NCBI RefSeq assembly: GCF_000346465.2
Contig: NC_034012.1
Coordinates: 23,655,429 to 23,719,428, forward strand
Length of the DNA stretch: 64,000 bases
Origin: Prunus persica
Taxonomy: Eukaryota; Streptophyta; Magnoliopsida; Rosales; Rosaceae
Direction of reading: 5' to 3'
Shown: positions 11,148 through 22,712 of the stretch, piece by piece
Layout of the letters: every line of letters begins with the position of its first letter
Numbering within the stretch: position 1 is the stretch's first letter
Made by a program: the position numbers and the translations under genes
Notes under the pieces: generated by a model
The model's input: only the letters and a program-made list of their open reading frames with translations
Database searches by the model: none
What the model was told of the DNA's origin: nothing

Positions 11148-12521
11148 CTAATGCAATATTCGAGCCACTCGAATTTTCCACCAAAGCTTCCTTGCTTCGT
11201 TTGTAAACCCTGAACTATAAAGACCATCAAAGACAGCCCGTTGGGTAGCCTTGGGTATTTTCTTCCCATGTCTTAAACATTTCATCATAAGCTTGGATGC
11301 CAATCGAAACCTTCCAGCCTTGCAAAGATTGTGCACCAAGGAGGTGTAGGTAAATGAATCTTTAGTCTCCATTGATTTGTACAATTCCATTGCACGATCG
11401 ATTTGACCAGCTTTACATAAGCCATCAATCATGCAGTTGAGGGCAACCAAGTTTTCATGGAAGCCCATCATTTTCATATAATGTAAATGTTTTTGAGCCC
11501 CGCTAATATTACCGGCCTTACACAATCCATCAATTATAATTGTGTGGGTATACTTGTCGCACAGCAGACCTCCATTCTCCATTTCATCCAACAGCTTATA
11601 GGCAGCTTCAAACTTACCTTCTCTACAATACATGTTGAGTAAGGTGTTGTAAGCTACTAAATCAAGTTCAACGCCGTTCCTTATTGTCTGTTCCATGCAA
11701 GCATTTGCCTCTTCTATCCTCCCAGTCTTAACCAAAGCAGCAACGACTGTGCAGCATGCATAGCCATCAAAAGTATACCCTTTACCCATCATAACTGACA
11801 TAATCTCAAGCCCTTTGTCATACTTGTTGGACCTAAAGCAGCATTTCATAACTGTAGTGTAGGTTATGAGACTTGGCTCATGGCCTGATTCCCCAAGTTC
11901 CTTTAGAATTCTCCTTGCTTGTCTCAATCTGCGTGTCTTGCATAGCCAGTTGATAAGAATATTGTATGTCACCAATTGGGGAACAAATCCATGGCGTTGC
12001 AAATTCCTATATAACATAAGGGCATTATCGATGTATCCATTGTTACAAAGGCCATTAATCATTATGTTAAGCGTAGCTGGGTGGGGAGTAAGATTGCTAA
12101 GTAAAATATCCTGAAATACTTTGTTGGCTTCATCAGGTTTTCCTAATTTAAAGAAACAATGCATCAGAATGTTGTAGCTCCATAAATTAGGATGTACACC
12201 TGCTAGTAACATTTCCTCAAACAAATCCAGGGATCGTGACAATAAGCAATTCTGGGTCGCCCCGGACATCAAAGAATTGTAAGTAATGACATTTGGACTT
12301 ATCCCAGCTTCTTTCATTCTATGAATAACAGAATAAGCTGCATCTAAGCTAACAAACCGAGAATAGGCACTAACCAAAGTATTGTAAGTTACCACATCTG
12401 GAATCAACCCTAATCTTATACCGTCAATTACAATGGCTTCTGCTTTCTCCAATAGCCGGACTTTACAAAATGAAGCTATGCATATGTTCAACAGCTTAGT
12501 CGATAATCCACCAACCATCAT
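11148..12521 (-). CDS. P-class pentatricopeptide repeat (PPR) protein
   Basis: This intact single-exon gene encodes 457 aa. The protein is almost entirely tandem 35-residue PPR motifs. About 12 are visible, with typical starts such as VVTYNTLVSAY, VITYNSLMSG, LVTYNILINWLCK, KYTHTIIIDGLCKAG and LVALNCMIDGLCKAG. No E, DYW or SMR domain is present, so it is P-class. P-class PPR proteins bind organellar RNA and act in its processing, stability or translation. Overall order and wording resemble what I remember of Arabidopsis At5g46680, including the opening STKLLN and the KIP near the C-terminus; this is recollection, not a search. The start is fixed by a TAA triplet directly before the ATG at 12521. 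No clear organelle targeting peptide precedes the first repeat, so an unrecognised upstream exon or an internal signal is possible. Confidence 0.92.
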   Translation of the reverse strand: MMVGGLSTKLLNICIASFCKVRLLEKAEAIVIDGIRLGLIPDVVTYNTLVSAYSRFVSLDAAYSVIHRMKEAGISPNVITYNSLMSGATQNCLLSRSLDLFEEMLLAGVHPNLWSYNILMHCFFKLGKPDEANKVFQDILLSNLTPHPATLNIMINGLCNNGYIDNALMLYRNLQRHGFVPQLVTYNILINWLCKTRRLRQARRILKELGESGHEPSLITYTTVMKCCFRSNKYDKGLEIMSVMMGKGYTFDGYACCTVVAALVKTGRIEEANACMEQTIRNGVELDLVAYNTLLNMYCREGKFEAAYKLLDEMENGGLLCDKYTHTIIIDGLCKAGNISGAQKHLHYMKMMGFHENLVALNCMIDGLCKAGQIDRAMELYKSMETKDSFTYTSLVHNLCKAGRFRLASKLMMKCLRHGKKIPKATQRAVFDGLYSSGFTNEARKLWWKIRVARILH

Positions 12522-12900
12522 TTACATCATCACACATAATGACTTCCTACGAGAAACCCAAGCCAAGCCTACAATATCCCAAAATACAATAAACTCGTTT
12601 TTTTTTTGTCAGTGAAACAACACAAGAGTGTTATCAAATCAAATGATGTGAATCCCGAAATCCCTAAATTCTAGCTTAGCTGAATCCCTAAATATGAAGT
12701 TAGGAACAAAATCAGAAATTAAATGACAACACGAGGAGGCTAGGAGCTCACCAGGTCCCGTGGAGTATGGAGACTACTGACGGAGAAACAAGAAGAAACA
12801 GACGAGAGGAGGCTGGACCCTGGAAATGGAGCGGCTGCTGCTGCAACCTGCAAGATGGGGCACTGTCGGGTCGGGTCGGGCTTGGTGCAACCTACTCTAC
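12522..12900 (-). promoter_or_regulatory. 5' region of the PPR gene, probable spliced leader
   Basis: Reading the minus strand toward the gene, a pyrimidine-rich stretch (about 12750-12870) ends in GGACCTG|GTGAGC, a good donor. That suggests a non-coding first exon with an intron ending shortly before 12521. Promoter elements were not identified. On the other side, plus-strand transcription of the RINGv gene seems to begin near 13.0 kb, so the two genes would be divergent with a short shared upstream region. Confidence 0.4.
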
Positions 12901-13012
12901 TGGGGGTAAGTTTTAGGGTGGTTTTTTCAACATTTTTTTTATTTAATTTAGAGAATTAAAAATATGGATCCCGTGGATGACATGTGGATACTAAAATAAA
13001 TACACTAATGAC

Positions 13013-15752
13013 ATGACCCAAGAGACTTCTCCAAACGTATCTAGTGCCTGCCTCTCCCTCCATCTCCTACGATCTCATCTCTCTTACCTCTCCTTTTTCC
13101 GACGGCTTCTTCTTCCTCACCTCACTTCTCCGACGGCTGCATCTTCCTACCTTTTACTCTCGCATTTCGTTTTCTCAATCCCAAATCCTTGCCCCTTATC
13201 TCTCCTCTTCTCACTGTTCCTTCTCAATCTTCAATCTTCGCAACTCAGCTACTACTTCATCAGTCGCTTCTGGTACACCCAAATTCAGCTCCTTTTTCGC
13301 TCTCTCTTGCTCTTCTTCAAGACTTGAACGCAAGCACACACGAACGCACATATGTATATGCACTAATTTCTGTGTTCTGCTTCTTCAGTGTACTGTGGCA
13401 GCAGAATAACAAAATTGAAAGAGGCAAGCTTTTCTTTCACACTAATGGCAATGTAAGTATCGTTTCATCATTTTTGCTTATTGATTTCTATACATTATTA
13501 TTTTTGCGACTTATACGTAGTTGTAGTCTTGTGCTGTTGTTCTGTTCGTAGGTTTCGAATTTCTGATAATATGGGTATGATTTTTAATAGATTGTGAGAT
13601 TTAATGGATCTTCTGGTTGTGCTAATTTCTGAGTGAGGGATTTGGGTTGGTATGTTGGGTTATGAATTTGTTTGGAGGGTGAAGGGGAAAACTATGTATT
13701 CACATGTTTAACTCAAATTGTGACAAGGCTGTGGATTTTCTGAAAAAGGTGGTTTCTTCATAAATCAGCACTTCCCTTTGTTTATCTGTTCTATTTATTG
13801 CCTATTTTCGCATATCATTCTTTTCCCTTCTGCGTCTTCTAAGCTGACTTTTCATAGTGCACTTACTGAGAATAAAACATTTAAGGATAATTCTTTTTTG
13901 CATTTTTTTCAATTTGCAGTGCAGCTGTTTATTAGTGTCTTTTATTTCTTGGCTGGTACTACGTTCTTTTTAATGTTGTTGGTTCTGTTTCTGAGTGCTC
14001 TAGTTCTTTACTCAGTGGATATCTTGTCCATTGTTTTGTAGTTTTCCTAAGCTGACTTTTCATAGTGCACTTACTTAGCATAAAACGTTTAAGGATAATT
14101 CCTTTTTGCATTTTTTTCAATTTGTAGTGCAGCTGTTGTTGGTTCTGTTTCGGAGTTCTCTAGTTCTTTACTCTGTGGATGTCTTGTCCATTGTTTTGTA
14201 GTTTTCCTCTCTCCTTGTTGAAAATGTGGTTCTTATATAATAAATTGAGGTATGGTATCTAGTTAAGAAATTGATCACCTTACAACTATAACAGTGTTGG
14301 GTTTTCCAGTCCATCATGAGTTTCCTAAGCTTATGCCTTCTTTTTGTGGTCATCTTGACCAGCTCTGTATTTTATTGTTATATGCAATAAAATTTTGTTC
14401 CTTTTTTCTTAAAAAAAATAAAATAATAACTAATAGTCTTGGAGGATATGAATCCTATTCTCAGGTTTTATAAACATGTTATTCAGATTCCTTTATGATT
14501 AGAATTCCTAATTGATGAAGCCCACTATTGTGGCTATACAAGGAGATCTGTTGTGCCAGTTCACAACATTTAAACTGAATATCAGGTATTTGATGAAATA
14601 CTAAATCTATTACCTTGATGCCTTTTTAAATCTATTAACTGGTGCTTCATTTCGTCTTTTGGATCTAGACATGCTTCTTCTATACTCTAAAATAATTGGA
14701 AGTATGGAATGAGAGAAAGAAAAACCATTACATAAGAGAAAAGGCATAAGAATAATGGAAATAGTTTCTAGAAAGAAAAAGAATTATAGAAGATGCATAC
14801 AAAGACTCTGAAGCTTCTACCTTTAGTACTGAACCTTTCTCAGCTTCACCCATTTGTGGGGAGGAAAATTGGGTGGAGAGGGAGTTGGCTGGTGATATAG
14901 AACAGTAGAAGGAACGTAGGTGCTGCTGATTTTATTTTATTTTAAATAAATTTTACAGACTCATTTTTAAAGCTGTCCAATTTTTTTAAAATGAACTTGC
15001 TCTATTTTAATATTTGTATGCAGATTTTTGTTCTTTTGGGGTTTTCGAAGTTTTCCAAAGGGTAGTTTTGACTTCAAATTCATAAAAGTGTAAAATGATA
15101 CGCGAGTCAGTTGCTGTGCATTTACTCAACATGATTTTTATTTTAGAATGGTCCGCGTTTTTACAAGCACATTTGAAATTGTGTTATTGGTTACTTACAT
15201 TTTTTTGTTTTGTTTTTTCTTTCCTAATATGTTATGATTTTGATTTTGTGTGTGCTTGTTAAGTTGATGCTCCATTAAGTAGATTTTTCGACCAAAGAAA
15301 ATTTAAGTGGATTTTCAGTTATTATGGTAGCATGCTTTTATTTTGTTTTGTTTTCTCATGGTACTGCTTTTTTTGCATGTCAGTGGATCTAACAATAACA
15401 AGGTCTACAATAACTCTACATTGGAGCAATAATTAGCTTAAAGTCTCATCAGAAGCTACAATGAATGAGATATGAAGTTGGATGTTTTTGTCTTCATCGG
15501 GTGTCTTTACCAGCCTCTTCTCTGACACCAAGGCATTGTATTATGCTTGGAGGGTTAACTTCCTTTTACAGCTGGAACAAAAGCCTTTATTAGCTGCCAT
15601 TTTCCTATTGGAATGGTAGTTCTTGTCTTACGTTTCGTATAGTTGCACAATGGATGACCTCATTAGCTTGGATGTCGGAACTATACCAAAGTAAAGTGGT
15701 GCAATAACTCAAAGCACAAACTGCACTCTTGAACTAAAAGCCAACTGACTTG
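13013..15752 (+). other. 5' leader of the RINGv gene (non-coding, with leader intron)
   Basis: A pyrimidine-rich stretch typical of a plant 5' UTR (13020-13450) ends with GGCAAT|GTAAGT, a donor at about 13453. The next plausible acceptor is CATGTCAG near 15382, followed by a leader that runs to the ATG at 15753. The leader intron of about 1.9 kb contains an imperfect tandem duplication (13841-14208) and no coding sequence I can recognise. Long leader introns are common in plant regulatory genes. The splice sites are inferred from sequence only. Confidence 0.45.
13841..14208 (+). repeat. imperfect tandem duplication (208 bp + about 160 bp)
   Basis: The first copy (13841-14048) begins AAGCTGACTTTTCATAGTGC and ends at GTAGTTTTCCT. 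The second copy starts at 14049 with the same words and lacks an internal segment of about 50 bases. It lies in the leader intron of the RINGv gene and has no coding content. Confidence 0.85.
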
Positions 15753-18700
15753 ATGGGTAAGGAAAACTTATCGGAAGCTAGCATCGGAGCTAGTGAGGAA
15801 GGTGACTCACCTGGACAGAGTGATTCTTTAGGTACTCACTCACGCCATAGTCTTGACAATGAGGCCGGCTTATCAACTTGTCGCGTGTGCCAATGTGCTG
15901 AATCTGACAAAAGGGGAGATGCAGCTTTAGAGTTTTTGGGTATCACTCCTCCTACACAAGAAACATGTATAAGCCATGGGCAAGTAAAGCCTGATAGCAG
16001 GGTAGCCCTTAAAGATGCTGAAGGTGATATGTATGTCAAGAAAAATGCTGGAAAAGAATCTGGGTTTTTGGAGTTTATAAGCCCTGATGGAGAGGTTTTC
16101 ATTTGTGGTGCTGATTTAGAGACAGGTTCATGTCACCATGAAGACACATTAGTTGAGCTTGGTTGCTCTTGCAAAAATGACCTTGCTTTGGTACACTATG
16201 CGTGTGCACTCAAATGGTTTATCAACCATGGGTCCACTGTTTGTGAAATCTGTGGACGTCTAGCAAAAAATATCAGAATTTCAGACTTCAAAAAGGTTAT
16301 GATTTCCTTGAAGGAGTATGAAATATTGAGGGAAAGAACAGCTAGGGGGGAACCGGATGCCACACAGGTTAATACAAGTACAGGTATAGATCCTGATGCT
16401 GTAGCTGCTATCAGAAGGCAAAGACTGAGTGAGATTTCACTATGGTTTACCCCGCATAATAATAGTAACAATAATAACAATACAAGTACCAATTCTGTTT
16501 CAATTTCACAAGCTGTATCAGAACAACCTCAGAATACTGTTGTTGCCCCTGCTGAAAATCCTGCAACCAAGTGGGCTGTGGAAGGTACCGGGATTCTGCT
16601 TGCTACAGGGCTGCTTACTGTTACTCTTGCATGGCTTATAGCTCCTCGTGTTGGGAAGGTATGTCAAAATTGGTGTCATTCAGCTTATTAAAAAAAGGGT
16701 ACAGATTGGAAAATATTTCTTCAACATCCTGCAAGTTTTGTGGGGAAACTTAATTTATTTGTCTATTGACTTATCTTTACATGCTGGTAAAATTCAAAAC
16801 TTTTCACAAACATGAGCTGACTGACCTTCCAAATTGCATGCGAGGGACCAGAAGGAGAAAGATTTAATACTCCCATCACTTTTCTTCTGCCACAGTATGC
16901 ATGACTTTTGAAGCTAAAAATGGATCTTTGCTATAATCCCCATGCACTCCATCTTTTCTTCTCTGGTTCTTTTTTCCTTTCTGTCTCCTTCGATGACCCA
17001 TCATCTGGATTAAGAAGTCCAACCACCTCCTTGTCACCTAACACCTGCTTGTTCCACTATTTCAAGTCCTTTTGAGAGCTTGAAGCTTGTTTTCGAAAAC
17101 AAAGGCATGGTTAAAGCACAAGATTATAACCCCCTCTGTGAACCTCTGATCTCTCCACAAAACCTTAAGAGTTAATTCACATATTCAATCAAATTAAATT
17201 GTGCCTTACCCTTGTGTAAGCCCCCACAATCTAACAAGTGTGGCCAGTGATTTGAAATGGTTGTTCGAAGCAAGCTTATCGAAACATCTGGGAAGGGCTC
17301 CTTGTCCATAGAAAATAAAGGATTCACTCTTAACATTGACAGTAACTCTTGATTATTGGACCTTGTGTAATCAACTCCCACTAGCAGCACATACATCAGA
17401 GCGCTGAACTCCACGAAATTCCCTAACTTTTTGACTGAAATCTGATCAGCTAATATCCCCTCGCATCCCCCAAGCTTCATAACATATTTCTCTAGACAGA
17501 ACATATAAAGAAACCCAACCATCCAAACATTGAAGTATACATTAGATTGATAACCTACTCTCATGTCCTTCACCTTCCTAAACATCCTCATACCCAATGA
17601 AGTAAAGGGCCCTTGCTTGCCAATACCTGACATGTAATTCAGAAAAACAACTTTCCTATAAACTCTGTATGAAAGGACGAAAGATGTACTCACCTTAATT
17701 TTTGAAAGCGGACAACATCAACATGCCAACCCTTTTACCAAATTTTTAATAATCAAAGTGTTTCGTAGGTCATTCACATTTTGGACATGTGAAGATAAAG
17801 TTCTTGTCTTCATCTCGAATCAAAGCATGGGATTTGAATCAACATCCTCATATTTGCCTATTGAGGCCATTTTTTTATCACATCAAGTTATGCAATGCTT
17901 TTCTGTCCTATATTTCTGATGAACTCTAGTTGGGTGTGCAGAAAACTGCCAGCAGCGGTCTTCATATTCTCCTGGGAGGAATTTGTGCTTTAACAGTAGT
18001 GGTTTTCTTCCGCTTTGTAAGTAACTTATATCTCTCCTTCATTTATCATGCGTGTTTACATTGTATTTGATTGATTTTCATTGGCTCATACTATGGCTAC
18101 ATTAGGATTTAATATGGTTGGGTTAATTCAATGTTTTCCAGTATATATGATTTTATTAATTAATGGATATTCATGGAGATACTGATGTAGAACAACCAAC
18201 GAGAAAGGATCTTAGAAGATAAAAGGAATTAGGTTCAAGAGAAGAGGAATAAATTGACAGAACAAGGGGAGAATTAGAAACAGAACTTATAGATCTTTGA
18301 AGAGAAGACACAGGGAGGGATACTTAAGGAGAAAATCTGTTTTTCAGTCATTTAAGTCTGCCTCAATTGAATTACAAAGCATGCATTTATAATGACCTAA
18401 TTTTGGTAGAAACAGGAAAGTAATAAGAACTGGAAGCTAACAAATAGTTTAGGAAACTCAATTAGAATAACCCTATTTCAACTCTCTAACTCATTCTGCA
18501 TTTGATACCATAAGCTAAGGGTGTGGGAGAGTTGGTTGAGAGATTTATATAAAATTTTATATATAAAAAAGGCTTAATTATCGATGTGCCCCCCTGTGCT
18601 TCACCGAAAATCTCACTTTGCCCCCCTACACTTCAAACTGAGTCAATATGCCTCATGTGCTTTATTTTTGTGTCCCCCGTTACCCCCCTTCCGTCAGTTT

Positions 18701-20678
18701 GGTCAGTAAAACTGTTAACTTGCTTACGTGGCATGAGTATTTTAGATATTTTAGTTTTAAAAAATTTTCAAATTTTAAATTAAATTTTTAAAAAACTGTT
18801 TAAAACATTTTAATAATTAGAAAGTTCTTTTAAAAAAAATTTAAAGCCCTTGGTACCCGAATAGCCCCACCACCACAACAACCCAACCCGTCTCCACTGC
18901 CACTCGCTGCCCTCAACCTATGGCCACCACTCCACCATTGTTCAAATATGATACCCCACCCAGGTGATGCACCCACCCCAAACCATTAATAACAATCAAT
19001 CCCAACCCACCTAGCCACTTTCAACCCCAGCCATACTCACCCCGAGCTGACACCCCAAATCCACAGCCAACCTCACAAATCCAATCTGCCACAAGCTGTA
19101 GCCATCCCAACAAATTACCCGAACGCCAATACCCCAAGGCGCAAGAACTTCTATTATCTTCTCCAACTGGGTTTGATTTGATTTCATGCTTGTCATTTTC
19201 ACATATTCTCTGTGCAGCCATGAGGGTTATGCGATTGGAGTTTACAAACATTAAACTCATTTTGAAGAAATTTATTTTGTTTATTATTTTTTTACCATGG
19301 CGGAGGAGAAATCAGGATGGCAAGATGGGGAGGGAATGGTAAGCATGGGTTGGGGGTGGTTGTTGGCGATGGGGAAGGATTGGGTTGTGGTGGTGGGGTT
19401 CTATTCGGGTGCTGGGGGATTTATTTTTTCCCTCTTTTCTAATTTATTTTATTATTAAAATGTTTTTAAACTGTTTTAAAATTTTGAGAATTTTTAATAG
19501 TTAAAATTACTAAAATACCCATACCACGTCAGCAAGTTAACGATTTTAGTGACCAAACTAACGGAATGAGGTAACGGGGAATGCAAAAATAAAGCACAAG
19601 GGGCATATTGACTCAGTCTGAAGTGTAAGGGGCAAAGTGAGATTTTCGGTGAAGCACAGGGGGCATATCGATAATTAAGCCTAAAAAAATTATATTCACA
19701 AATTTGAGTAAGATAAATATAAAAATGCTTTCTTGGTAAAGTACTCTCCTTAATTGAACCGCACCACTATAAAATAAAGAAAATCACAAATTTGATTTTC
19801 ACAGTAAACTCATAAAATATAAAAGGCTATAATCAAGGTTGCTGCACTTTGTGTGCATGTGTGTCTGGATGCCCTTTAGTTTACATAGATAGGATTGCAG
19901 ATGACCTGTTGATTGATAATGATTTTCTCTTTGGATTTTATTTTGTATGCACGCATGCATAAATGCATGTCCTAAATGTTAGCAGTAGCAAACTGAAAAC
20001 AACTTTGCCAACTTCCTTTGGCAACCTGAAACTATTATGTACCTACTCAAGAGAAAAGAATGAAATAATATGCTCAAGATATGCTGCACCTTTGTTCTGT
20101 TCTCTGAAACTGTAAGTAGACTGACTGTTATTTTATCTTTTGCGTGAGGGGAGATGGTTGGTGGGTGGGATGTTGGTTTATGTTGTTTCATCTCCATCCT
20201 GTATTCTTTATCTTATTGTATAAATTTTTAGTACCTTGAAATAGAAGACGACCAAGCCAGCAATTGCTGGGATGCAAAATTGTGGGCGGCTTTTAATTGA
20301 TTTAAGACATTTAGTTCGCAGATTGGAAGTTTGGTTACTCCATTCTGTTTCAACTAAAGAGATGTATTAAGAGAAGTTTTTCTATGAACAAGCTTTGAGG
20401 AAATTTTGATTATACACACGAATTCGAGTGCAGTCATAATTTTAACTCACGAGTATTAAGTATGGACCGAATGACAATGAGATGTATAAATCACCATAAT
20501 AATCTTCTATTTGTTTCCTATATAAAAACAATAATAATATTTTTTCTTTTAAATGTGACAGTTTGTGCTCACCAGAATCAAGTATGGACCTGCTCGCTAC
20601 TGGGCAATATTATTCGTCTTTTGGTTTCTTGTCTTTGGTATTTGGGCTTCACGGACACACAGTTCTCATACAACATGA
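15753..20678 (+). CDS. RINGv (MARCH-type) membrane E3 ubiquitin ligase
   Basis: There are three coding exons, 15753-16658, 17942-18016 and 20562-20678, all joined in phase 0, giving 365 aa. Junctions: GGGAAG|GTATGT to TGTGCAG; CGCTTT|GTAAGT to GTGACAG. A C4HC3 RINGv domain is spelled by C43, C46, C138, C140, H148, C151, C164 and C167. The insert of about 90 residues between the second and third cysteines is, as I recall, typical of this plant subfamily. Three hydrophobic segments follow: GTGILLATG (end of exon 1), LHILLGGICALTVV (exon 2) and YWAILFVFWFLVFGIW (exon 3). The protein should be membrane-anchored with the RING in the cytosol, passing ubiquitin from an E2 to membrane-protein substrates. 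An Asn/Ser-rich linker lies between. The ATG at 15753 follows an in-frame TTG, which is not used. The second intron holds a foldback element and the first a LINE relic. Confidence 0.9.
17172..17693 (-). pseudogene. LINE (non-LTR) endonuclease-domain relic
   Basis: The C-terminal half of this minus-strand frame reads like the end of the apurinic-type endonuclease domain of plant L1 LINEs. It has a FxEFSALM stretch, a GVDYTRSNNQ block (the usual G-x-F/Y-T-W-S-N-N), FPDVSISLL, then SNHWPHLLDCGG and KGKAQF. The DHWP-type histidine motif is present, with N in place of the usual D. The N-terminal half shows only traces, so frame changes are likely. It sits in the first intron of the RINGv gene, antisense to it. 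No reverse transcriptase was found. Confidence 0.7.
18571..19681. mobile_element. foldback / MULE-like element with long terminal inverted repeats
   Basis: The left end starts GGCTTAATTATCGATGTGCC and the right end is its reverse complement (GGCATATCGATAATTAAGCC). The similarity continues inward with CCCTGTGCTTCACCGAAAAT, the AAACTGAGTCAATATGCC region, the CCGTTACC and AACTTGCTTACGTGG words, and further to CCCGAATAG...CCACCACCACAACAACCC near 18850-18890. The arms are therefore about 240-320 bp each. TAAAAAA flanks both sides and may be the target duplication. No transposase is present. It lies inside intron 2 of the RINGv gene; the arms would form a long hairpin in the pre-mRNA. Confidence 0.85.
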
Positions 20679-20704
20679 TTTATATATATATATATATATA
20701 TATA
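20679..20704. repeat. (TA)n microsatellite in 3' UTR of the RINGv gene
   Basis: A run of TA dinucleotides begins directly after the TGA at 20676-20678, so it would lie at the start of the 3' UTR. The rest of the UTR probably extends into the 20.8-21.0 kb stretch; no clear poly(A) signal could be chosen. Confidence 0.85.
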
Positions 20705-21597
20705 GTTTATGCATATAAATCCATTATTTTTTTCTTCTTGCAAAGAAACTCTACAGAACTTCATTTATATTTCAGAGATTATTTGGTTGGCTGCCATCGA
20801 TGGGAAAGTGTGGGTGAGCTATAGATGTATTAAATGCACTGTAGGATGTGAATATACTGTGTATTTTCCCTTTTCAAGAAGAAGATATTTGCAATCACAT
20901 GATGTGGCCAACAACCAACAACCAAAAAAGGGGGTTGCATGATATAATTGGCAGCATTTTTATGGTTTTTATTCCTTTCGAAATTCATGTTACATGTTAA
21001 TGGGTCATTATACCTCAGTTCATGGATTATGCTCTTCTTTTGAATAAAATCATTCAGGAAAATTCACAGATTGATGAGCATGGAATTTTTGTGCTAATCC
21101 GATATACGGTGGGCATTTCCATTGATTTAAATTGGCTGAACTGGATCAACCAGTACAGTTTGATATGTGTCTTTCTTTTTTCCAAAAATCTGGCGTTAAA
21201 TCAAACGCGATCTAGTCTATGATTTAGAATTTGGCGTTAAATTGAAAGTTGTACTCAGTTGAGGGGATTGTTGGCTCAACGTCGGTATCTAGAAAGGACA
21301 TACCGACATGGTCGGTGCAGGGATTAGGGTCTGATCCGGTTTGGTCGCCCAACCTTACTTACATATTTTTTAAAGCAAAAAGGAAGAAAAAATACACTTT
21401 ATTACATGCAGTGTAGTTTATTTTTTGGGTTTGTACTACCAACCCAAGTAGCTGACAACTTTTTTAATCACCCCAAAACCTTCAACATACTTCACGAGCA
21501 CATAGGTTCAACAGAAAATATAACTGCAGGACCAACGGTATTAAAGTGAAAGTGGAGTTGAGGGGCTAGCATAACCAATAATTGAGTTAGACAACCA
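20705..21597. other. 3' flank of RINGv gene / intergenic
   Basis: No coding sequence is recognised here. The first part is probably RINGv 3' UTR. Short ORFs at 20709-20942 and 21022-21222 have no protein-like features. Confidence 0.5.
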
Positions 21598-22046
21598 GGG
21601 GTCGTTTGGTACACAGGCTTGGCTTGGACTGGATTGGACTAAATTTAGTACCATGTTTGTTTCATTTAATTCTAGTCTTAGATGGGATTGCTAATACCGG
21701 GCCCACCAAAAATACCTCACTAAGAGGGGACTACTAAACCCATGTAGAAAGGGAGGATTAGCTAGTCCTATGTTCACCAATATATAAGATGCATATATTA
21801 TATTGTAATATTAATAACATATATTATTATTATTATTATTACATACACATATACTATAATGTACATATATACATGTATATACACATATACATGTATATAT
21901 ATAAATACATATATACATATATAATATATATATATATAAATACATATAGATATATACACATATATTATTATTATAATATACTCATATACACATACATATT
22001 AATATTATAATAATACATACATGTATACATGTATATATGTAATATA

Positions 22047-22335
22047 TACTAGCCTTTCTGCACGCGCTTCTGCGCTTGCGAGAGGTTTTTTAAAAAAAAT
22101 AAGTAAATTTATTTTAGAATTAAAAAAGATAATGGGTAGTTGTGTTCCATAAAAAAAGGATACATTATCTGTTTTTTCTTTTTCTTTTAATTTTTTTAAA
22201 TATGAAAAAGTATGAATTTACCATATTATCTTCATTTAATTAATAATTTGAATTCTTAATGTTTGCATTAACCAAGGGCATTTTCTGGTATTTTGAATGT
22301 TTCACCATTCTCTGCCTTTTGCTTTATATATATAG
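22047..22335 (+). mobile_element. possible Helitron-like short element between TA blocks
   Basis: This non-repetitive segment starts ACTAGCCTTTCTGCACGCGC, passes a GC-rich CGCGCTTCTGCGCTTGCG hairpin-prone block, then AT-rich DNA, and ends CTTTTGCTTTATATATATAG. A start of TACTAGC plus a CG-rich near-palindrome and a TATATATAG end is a layout I associate with small non-autonomous Helitron-type plant repeats. No replicase is present and the class is uncertain. Confidence 0.3.
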
Positions 22336-22535
22336 ATTATATTATATATTAATGTACATATATACACGTATATACATATATATATATAAACACATATATA
22401 CATATATAATATATAAATACATATAGATATATACACGTATATTATTATTATAATATACTCATATACACATACATATTAATATTATAATAATAGCATACAT
22501 GTATATATGTAATATATATAAGTATATATACATAT

Positions 22536-22712
22536 CAGAGAGCTTCCATTGAGGGATCCCTCAAATAAGCTTATTTGAGGGACACCTCTTGTAGGCCCCA
22601 CTCCGGATTGTATTTCACTAATCCAAACCGTCTATTTTGTAGATACTCATTCAAAGATCATCTCTACAAAAAATCACTTGAATCCGATATCATGTGACCA
22701 CTCAATTGATAC
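22536..22712 (+). mobile_element. truncated MITE (family of 42354-42773)
   Basis: Its left end reads ATTGAGGGATCCCTCAAATA and contains a perfect 24-bp palindrome at 22558-22581 centred on AAGCTT. The internal sequence (GTAGGCCCCACTCC, CACTAATCCAAACCGTCTAT, AAAAATCACTTGAATCCGAT, TGACCACTCAATTGA) matches the 42-kb copy in the same order. It is cut off at the TA repeat, so the right end is missing. Confidence 0.8.

Noticed and set aside
13013..13551. Three overlapping plus-strand ORFs of 104-121 codons before the RINGv gene
   Set aside because: Ser/Leu/Phe composition from a pyrimidine-rich leader, mutually overlapping frames, no domains; treated as 5' UTR.
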